Assembly: GCF_024704385.1 (NCBI RefSeq)
Contig: NZ_JAJDFX010000002.1
Location: 2,542,001 to 2,606,000 of the forward strand
Direction: 5' to 3'
Length of the DNA: 64,000 nt
From: Cellulomonas sp. P24
GTDB taxonomy: Bacteria > Actinomycetota > Actinomycetes > Actinomycetales > Cellulomonadaceae
This document shows, in pieces, positions 58,917 through 64,000 of the stretch. The notes beneath the pieces are model-generated. The model did not search any database. It was given only the letters and a program-made list of their open reading frames with translations, and had not been told where the DNA came from. Both the position numbers and the translations under genes were made by a program. How positions within the stretch are numbered: position 1 is the stretch's first letter; every line of letters starts with the position of its first letter.

Positions 58917-59300
58917 TCAGCCCTCCGTCAGCAAGGCCACGGCCGCCGCCGCGAGCACCAGGACGCTCACGACCGCGACCCACACCAGCAGGACCTTCTG
59001 CCGCCGGACGGCGATGCCTGTCCCCACGAGGCCCACCCGGACACCGTTCGCGGCGTGCCAGACCACGGCGAGGAACAGCACGAGGTCGATGGCGATGAAC
59101 GGGCGCGCGCCGGCGATCGACAGGAACGTGTCCCAGGACGACGACCCGCGCACGAGCAGCGAGAGCACCATGAGGTGCAGGTACAGGTAGCCGACCAGGA
59201 TCAACGCCGACACCCGGTTGGCGACGAACGCCCAGCTCCCGGTCCCGCTGCCGGGCCGGATCCACCAGCCGCGCAGCCCGCGGCGCCCATCGCGTCTCAT
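58917..59300 (-). CDS. Membrane anchor subunit, SdhC-like
   Basis: 127 residues, three helices: ANRVSALILVGYLYLHLMVL (S-x(n)-R and the family's H of SdhC), AIDLVLFLAVVWHAANGVRV (His-x(n)-heme region) and VLLVWVAVVSVLVLAAAAVA. The ATG at 59300 overlaps the stop of the fused dehydrogenase by 4 bp. With the SdhD-like gene after it, it forms a two-subunit anchor of cytochrome b type. Confidence 0.8.
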   Translation of the reverse strand: MRRDGRRGLRGWWIRPGSGTGSWAFVANRVSALILVGYLYLHLMVLSLLVRGSSSWDTFLSIAGARPFIAIDLVLFLAVVWHAANGVRVGLVGTGIAVRRQKVLLVWVAVVSVLVLAAAAVALLTEG

Positions 59301-61438
59301 CGTGCCGCCGTCCGTCCTGCGCGGTCACCGCGTCGTGCCGCGCCGTCGTCGTGCCCGCGGCGCGTCAGGCGTTGCCGGGTGAGCGCGCCGCGCAGGTTCA
59401 TGATCCCGGCCGCGGGGTCGGCATCGGTCGGGCAGACCTGGCTGCAGGCGAAGCTGAGGTGGCAGCGCCAGCAGCCCTGGTGGTCGTCGACCCAGTCGAG
59501 CACCGGCCGGGGGTCCGTGCCGCGTGGCTCGGCGACCGCCCGCCACGCGGCGCCCAGCACCGCGGGGCCGAGGTAGTCCGGGTCGGTGGCGGTGATCGGG
59601 CAGGCCGACACGCACAGTCCGCACTCGACGCAGTCCTCGAGCCGGACGGGGGTCGGCAGGTCGGGTGCGGCGTCGCGGCTCGCGCGGATCAACGGGCGCC
59701 CGGTCTTCTCGAGCCGGTCGTAGAGCTCGGTCATGTCGACCACGAGGTCGCTCACCACTGCGGCGTTCGCGATCGGCTCGATCGTGACGACCCCGTCCGG
59801 GAGGTCCTCGAGCCGGGTCACGCAGCCGAGCACCGCCGCGCCGTTCACGCGGACCCCGCACGTGCCGCACGAGGAGTGGCTGCACGAGTGGCGGACCGTC
59901 AACGTCGGGTCGGTGTGCCAGCGGACCGCCCGCAACGCGTCGAGCACCGTCGTGGCCGGCTCGACCGGGACGAGGTAGTCCGTCACGACCGGTTCCGTCC
60001 AGCCCGTCTTCCACCGGGACACGCGCAGGTCGCGCGTCGGCAGGCCGGGGACGTCCGGCGTCGTCGAGGCGGCGGACGCGACGGCGTCCGCGGTGGTGGA
60101 GCCGGTGGCGTGCGCGGCCGCGCGCGATGCCGACCGGTGCGGCCGGCGGGCGATCGTCGGTGCGTGCTCGGGGACCTCGTGCGCGGTGTAGTACGCGGTG
60201 TGCGGGAGCAACGGGACGTCGCGGGTGCGGCACGGCTCGTCGACGCCGAGCGTGCGGCAGGCCACGTCGACGGTCGCCTCGGCCATCGCCCGCAGCGTGG
60301 TGGCCTTCCCGCCGGAGATCGTGATGAAGCCCCGGACACCGTCGCGCTCGGCGTGGTCGAAGCACTTGAACGTGCGTGAGAGCTCGCGGCCGGTCTGGCT
60401 GCCGCCGTCGCCGATCAGGGGTCGCACCGCCGACCAGGCCGCACGCATCTCCGCACCGGCGACGGCGGGGACGAGCCGGGCGCCCTGCTCGAACATCGTG
60501 CGGATGTGGTCCTCCGGCAGGTGCAGCTCGTCCGGGTCGTCGACGACCCACGAGCTCGTCCCGATCACGCACAGCCCCCGCTGGGGCAGCACGATGTCGC
60601 CGTCGCCGGACGGGTGCAGCCGGTTGACCACCATGTCGCACCAGCGTCCGCGCACCGCGACGAGGACACCGGGGGAGCAGCGGATGGGCACCTCGACGCC
60701 CGCCATGTCGGCGATGCGCTGCGCCCACGGACCCGAGGCGTTGATCACGAGGTCGGCCGCGATCTCGGACTCCTCGCCCGTCACGTAGTCGCGGATCGCT
60801 ACGGCGGTGATGGCGTCCGCCTCGCGTCGCAGGCCGACGACCTCCGTGAAGGTGCGGATGACCGCGCCGTTGTGCTGGGCCGTCGCGAAGAACCGCAGCG
60901 GGAGCCGCATCGCGTCCATCGTGCCGTCCGGCACCTGGACCGCCGCCCTGACGTCCGGGGTCAGGCCGGGCTCGCGTCGCAGCGCCTCGTCCGCGGTGAG
61001 GACGGTCGCCGGGATGTCGCACGCCTCGCAGCCCTCGACGAACCGAGGCAGGTAGTCCATGTCCTCGTCCGTGATGGCGACGAACAGTCCGTCGTTCTCC
61101 TCGAACGATCCGGGGGCGATCCGGCGCAGGATCCGGTTCTCGGTGATGCACTCGACGGCGGACTCCTTGTCGCCCACCGCGTAGCGCCCGCCGCTGTGCA
61201 GCAGGCCGTGGTGGCGGCCGGTGGTGCCGGAGGTGATCTCGCCGCGCTCGAGGACCGTGACGCGTAGGCCCCGCAGTGCGAGGTCGTGGGCGACCGCACC
61301 TCCGGTGCCACCACCCCCGATGACGACGACGTGTGGCAGGTCGGAGCGAACGACCTCTGGCACGGTCCCCACCTCCTCGATGAGGTGCGCAGTTCGATCC
61401 AGGCTATTCCCGGTCATACGTGCCGCGACTGGGCCCAT
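59297..61438 (-). CDS. GlpA-like FAD dehydrogenase fused to an SdhB/FrdB-like iron-sulfur module
   Basis: 713 residues. Residues 30-430 are a DAO/GlpA-type flavoprotein: VVVIGGGGTGGAVAHDLALR, then HHGLLHSGGRYAVGD, GYAINASGPWA-type (VINASGPWAQRIADMAGV) and GFITISGGKATTLRAMAEAT, as in glycerol-3-phosphate dehydrogenase. Residues 430-480 are a Ser/Ala/Thr linker. The C-terminus has [2Fe-2S] ligands RHSCSHSSCGTCGVRVNGAA then VLGC (near 516-540), and two ferredoxin-type groups CVECGLCVSACP (near 601) and CWRCHLSFACSQVCP (near 656), in SdhB order. It is encoded with SdhC/SdhD-like anchors. The fusion would pass electrons from glycerol-3-phosphate or a similar 2-hydroxyacid to quinone (inference). 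Confidence 0.88.
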   Translation of the reverse strand: MGPVAARMTGNSLDRTAHLIEEVGTVPEVVRSDLPHVVVIGGGGTGGAVAHDLALRGLRVTVLERGEITSGTTGRHHGLLHSGGRYAVGDKESAVECITENRILRRIAPGSFEENDGLFVAITDEDMDYLPRFVEGCEACDIPATVLTADEALRREPGLTPDVRAAVQVPDGTMDAMRLPLRFFATAQHNGAVIRTFTEVVGLRREADAITAVAIRDYVTGEESEIAADLVINASGPWAQRIADMAGVEVPIRCSPGVLVAVRGRWCDMVVNRLHPSGDGDIVLPQRGLCVIGTSSWVVDDPDELHLPEDHIRTMFEQGARLVPAVAGAEMRAAWSAVRPLIGDGGSQTGRELSRTFKCFDHAERDGVRGFITISGGKATTLRAMAEATVDVACRTLGVDEPCRTRDVPLLPHTAYYTAHEVPEHAPTIARRPHRSASRAAAHATGSTTADAVASAASTTPDVPGLPTRDLRVSRWKTGWTEPVVTDYLVPVEPATTVLDALRAVRWHTDPTLTVRHSCSHSSCGTCGVRVNGAAVLGCVTRLEDLPDGVVTIEPIANAAVVSDLVVDMTELYDRLEKTGRPLIRASRDAAPDLPTPVRLEDCVECGLCVSACPITATDPDYLGPAVLGAAWRAVAEPRGTDPRPVLDWVDDHQGCWRCHLSFACSQVCPTDADPAAGIMNLRGALTRQRLTRRGHDDGAARRGDRAGRTAAR

Positions 61439-61805
61439 CGTCCCTGGTGAGAGGGCGGAGATTCACTCATGGGAGGTCTCGGGTGGCCCAGGTCACAGTT
61501 TGGATAACGCTATCGACAACGATTGACACGCCCCCGCAGGGCCTGGAAGAGTCCAGAACGTCCCGAGTCGACGACGACGAGGAGCTCGATCATGAACAGC
61601 ACGGCACCACCCCCGGACGGGGCTCTCGGCACTGGCGCGGCGCGGCCCCACGCACGCGGCTCCAGGTCGGGCGCTGCGGCCCGGAGACGGTGACGTCGCG
61701 ACCCAGGACACAGACCGGCGCGCGGGTGTCAGCAGCGATCGTCGGTCCCGCCTCGCACGGGGCGAACTCCGTATTTTCTGCTGCTCAACGAAGAGGACAG
61801 ATCTC
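61439..61805. other. Divergent promoter region, with a possible short peptide
   Basis: It separates the fused dehydrogenase operon (-) from the sugar ABC operon (+). It contains TTGACA at 61523-61528 and inverted sequences GATAACGCTATC (61503-61514) and ATCGACAACGAT (61512-61523). A 33-codon frame from ATG 61592, after AGGAGCTCGATC, is weak and not called as a gene. Confidence 0.5.
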
Positions 61806-63110
61806 ATGAAGCTGAGGAAGACCCTGGCGGTATCGGCCGCCCTGGTGATGGGTGCTGCAGGGCTCACTGCCTGCAGCAGCGGTAGCAGCGGCGGCGGCAG
61901 CACGGGTAGCAGCGGCGGCACCGTGAACATGACCTTCTGGCACAACGCCACGACCGGAGACGGCAAGGCGTTCTGGGAGAAGACGGTCGCGGACTTCGAG
62001 AAGGCCAACCCGAACGTCAAGATCACCATCCAGGCCATCCAGAACGAAGACCTCGACGGCAAGCTGCAGACCGCGATGAACTCCGGGTCTGCACCGGACA
62101 TCTTCATGCAGCGCGGGGGCGGCAAGATGGCCGCCATGGTCGACGCCGGCCAGGTGATGGACATCACCAGCGCGATCTCCGACGCGACCAAGAAGGTCAT
62201 CTCCGCCGGCTCGTTCAAGGCCGAGGAGCTCAACGGCAAGACCTACGCCATGCCCGTCGCCACGCTCCCGGGCGGCATCTTCTACAGCAAGGACCTCTTC
62301 GCCCAGGCGGGGATCACCGAGCTCCCGAAGACGATCGACGAGCTCAACGCGGTTGTGGCCAAGCTCAAGGCAGCCGGCATCGACCCGATCGCCCTCGGCG
62401 CGAAGGACGCCTGGCCCGCAGCGCACTGGTACTACTGGTTCGCTCTGCGCGAGTGCAGCCAGGAGGCGCTGAACACCGCGGCGAAGGACAAGACGTTCAC
62501 CGACTCGTGCTGGCTGAAGGCCGGCCAGGACCTCAAGACGTTCGCCGCCACCGACCCGTTCAACAACGGCTTCCTCACCACGTCGGCGCAGCAGGGCGCC
62601 GGTAGCTCCGCCGGTCTGGTCGCGAACCACAAGGCAGCCATGGAGCTCATGGGCGCCTGGGACCCGGGAGTCATCGGGTCCCTCACCCCCGACCAGAAGC
62701 CGCTCCCTGACCTCGGGTGGTTCCCGTTCCCGACCGTCTCCGGCGGCCAGGGCAACGGCGCCGCGATCATGGGTGGCGTCGACGGCTACTCGTGCTCGGC
62801 GAACGCCCCGAAGCCGGCCTGCACCGACTTCCTGAACTACATCGCCACGACTCCGGTCCAGGAGGCGTACTACAAGGCCTTCAACGCCCCGCCGGTGAAC
62901 ACCGAGGCGCAGGCTGTCGTGACCGAGTCGTACCTCAAGGAGATCCTGGCCGCGTACAACGCTGCTCCGTACGTGTCGCAGTGGCTGGACACGCTCTACG
63001 GCCAGAACGTCGGCAACGCCCTCAACACCGGTGTGGTCGACATGCTCGCGGGCAAGGGTTCGCCTGAGGGCATCATCCAGGCGGCCAACGACGCCGCCAA
63101 GAAGGCATAG
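61806..63110 (+). CDS. Sugar ABC transporter substrate-binding lipoprotein
   Basis: 434 residues. KTLAVSAALVMGAAGLTAC is a lipoprotein signal with Cys23, followed by a Ser/Gly linker. The mature protein is a family 1 solute-binding protein: NMTFWHNATTGDGKAFWEKT, APDIFMQRGGGKMAAMVDAG, TLPGGIFYSKDLFAQAGI, GAWDPGVIGSLTPDQKPLPD. It has the length and strand order of SBPs for oligosaccharides. GAAGAGGACAG precedes ATG 61806. It heads a sugar import operon continued by the permease. Confidence 0.93.
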   Translation: MKLRKTLAVSAALVMGAAGLTACSSGSSGGGSTGSSGGTVNMTFWHNATTGDGKAFWEKTVADFEKANPNVKITIQAIQNEDLDGKLQTAMNSGSAPDIFMQRGGGKMAAMVDAGQVMDITSAISDATKKVISAGSFKAEELNGKTYAMPVATLPGGIFYSKDLFAQAGITELPKTIDELNAVVAKLKAAGIDPIALGAKDAWPAAHWYYWFALRECSQEALNTAAKDKTFTDSCWLKAGQDLKTFAATDPFNNGFLTTSAQQGAGSSAGLVANHKAAMELMGAWDPGVIGSLTPDQKPLPDLGWFPFPTVSGGQGNGAAIMGGVDGYSCSANAPKPACTDFLNYIATTPVQEAYYKAFNAPPVNTEAQAVVTESYLKEILAAYNAAPYVSQWLDTLYGQNVGNALNTGVVDMLAGKGSPEGIIQAANDAAKKA

Positions 63111-63170
63111 AGCGCGACGCACATGTCTGATTCCACTCGCGAGAGCTCATCACTGCCGGAGGGCTCGCCT

Positions 63171-64000
63171 GTGAATCTCATGGCGGACGGGGGCAGCACA
63201 GTCGCTGTGCTGCCCCCGTCCGGCGCCGGACGACGCCGACGGGGCATCGGCTGGCCGGCACGTCTTGAGATCGCGGCACTCACCGGCCCGGCCATCATCA
63301 TCTTCCTGACCTTCGTGATCTTCCCGGTCATCATGGCCGCGTACTACGGGTTCTTCAGCTGGAAGGGGTACGGCCGGCCGACCGACTTCATCGGCCTGCG
63401 GAACTACGTCGTCATCTTCCAGGACGGGCTGTTCATCGACGCCCTGAAGCACAACGCGGTGATCGTCGTCCTGTCCCTGGTCATGCAGGGACCGATCGCG
63501 ATCGGTCTCGCGCTCCTGCTGAACAAGAAGATGCGTGGGAAGTCCGTCATCCGCGTCCTGATCTTCGTCCCGTACGTGATCTCCGAGGTGATCGTCGGCA
63601 CCAGCTGGAGCCTCATGCTCCAGACCAGCGGCGCCGTGAACGACATGCTCAAGGCCATCGGGCTCGGCGGGTTCGCGCACGACTGGTTGTCGGACCCGAA
63701 GATCGCGATCTGGTCACTGATGGTGATCATCTCCTGGAAGTACATCGGGTTCGCGGTGCTCCTCTTCCTCGCCGGCCTCCAGGGCATCCCGATCGAGCTG
63801 CACGAGGCCGCCTCCATCGACGGGGCGTCGTACTGGCAGATCCAGCGTCGGATCACGCTGCCGCTGCTGGGGCCGACGGTCCGCATCTGGGCGTTCCTGT
63901 CGATCATCGGCTCGCTGCAGCTCTTCGACCTCGTCTACATCATCTGGGGCCAGTACATCGCGTCGACGGCAGGCACCTCGACGATGGCGACCTACATGGT
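63171..64000 (+). CDS. Carbohydrate ABC transporter permease (MalF-type), truncated by window end
   Basis: Runs off the window after about 276 residues. The helices start at ALTGPAIIIFLTFVIFPVIM, and HEAASIDGASYWQIQRRI near residue 215 is the EAA loop that contacts the ATPase. GGAGGG (63158-63163) puts the start at GTG 63171, not at ATG 63123, which has no ribosome site. A perfect 18-bp inverted repeat begins 13 bp after the GTG. It is 60 bp downstream of the SBP gene; a second permease is expected beyond the window. Confidence 0.9.
   Translation, partial: MNLMADGGSTVAVLPPSGAGRRRRGIGWPARLEIAALTGPAIIIFLTFVIFPVIMAAYYGFFSWKGYGRPTDFIGLRNYVVIFQDGLFIDALKHNAVIVVLSLVMQGPIAIGLALLLNKKMRGKSVIRVLIFVPYVISEVIVGTSWSLMLQTSGAVNDMLKAIGLGGFAHDWLSDPKIAIWSLMVIISWKYIGFAVLLFLAGLQGIPIELHEAASIDGASYWQIQRRITLPLLGPTVRIWAFLSIIGSLQLFDLVYIIWGQYIASTAGTSTMATYM
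63184..63222 (+). other. Perfect 18-bp hairpin at the start of the permease gene
   Basis: CGGACGGGGGCAGCACAG (63184-63201), loop TCG, then CTGTGCTGCCCCCGTCCG (63205-63222). It is coding DNA of the permease N-terminus. It could attenuate the distal operon or stabilise the SBP message, so that more binding protein than permease is made. Confidence 0.85.

Noticed and set aside
61592-61693. 33-aa peptide upstream of the sugar-binding protein gene
   Set aside because: The ribosome site is fair but the sequence is Arg/Ala/Gly-rich without recognisable features; support is too weak to call it a gene.

Overview
This window comes from a very GC-rich actinomycete chromosome. Coding is dense, GTG starts are frequent, shine-dalgarno sites are AAGGAGG-like and most third codon positions are G or C. 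The mix of a GH1 glucosidase, carbohydrate ABC transport, a fixABCX-type electron-transfer cluster and fumarate-reductase-like modules would suit a facultatively anaerobic, sugar-degrading member of the Micrococcales such as a Cellulomonas relative. That placement is an inference from gene content.

Layout. (1) 1-9100: a sugar-catabolism cluster (GH1 beta-glucosidase, Gfo/Idh/MocA oxidoreductase, two TIM-barrel isomerase/epimerases, a beta-propeller protein, aldo/keto reductase, SDR). It faces a VOC-fold gene and a ROK repressor, and a shared 10-bp motif in two promoter regions suggests one regulon. (2) 9200-20940: a probable redox regulon. It holds a 2-hydroxyacyl-CoA dehydratase-family subunit, a cytoplasmic GAF-type histidine kinase with a NarL-type regulator, a SAM methyltransferase, and etfB-etfA (fixAB), a fumarate-reductase-like flavoprotein, fixC (frameshifted) and fixX. 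Two near-identical 16-bp palindromes lie upstream of the dehydratase gene and of etfB. An AbiE-like toxin-antitoxin pair with a perfect 16-bp inverted-repeat operator sits inside this region. (3) 21000-27500: an IPT-domain membrane protein, a TetR/monooxygenase/ATC-hydrolase-like set with twin operators, an AAA ATPase of the DUF234 type, and a frameshifted SUKH-like gene. (4) 27697-41439: an integrative element of about 13.7 kb in the 3' half of a tRNA-Lys gene, bounded by 47-bp direct repeats. It has a tyrosine integrase, an excisionase-like protein and a broken prim-pol gene. Its cargo is a SIR2-HerA antiphage pair with atypical codon use, a two-gene operon ending in a 966-aa protein with a nuclease-like C-terminus, a 400-aa protein with an ExK motif, and envelope proteins. 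(5) 41600-51950: a HExxH membrane protein, lipoprotein, OsmC, ArsR with a divergent ArsP-like permease and a disulfide reductase, a GT2 glycosyltransferase, and small enzymes. (6) 52000-58320: a stress protein, a sulfide:quinone-reductase-like flavoprotein behind a CsoR/CstR-like operator, an ABC-F ATPase and an SDR. (7) 58455-64000: an unusual operon in which a GlpA-like FAD dehydrogenase is fused to an SdhB/FrdB-like iron-sulfur module and followed by two SdhC/SdhD-like membrane anchors, divergent from a sugar ABC transporter operon that runs off the end.

The most interesting candidates are the fixABCX/2-hydroxyacyl-CoA dehydratase regulon with its shared palindrome, the GlpA-SdhB fusion complex, and the element cargo at 31535-36454. 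All calls were made by reading the sequence; no database search or folding was run.
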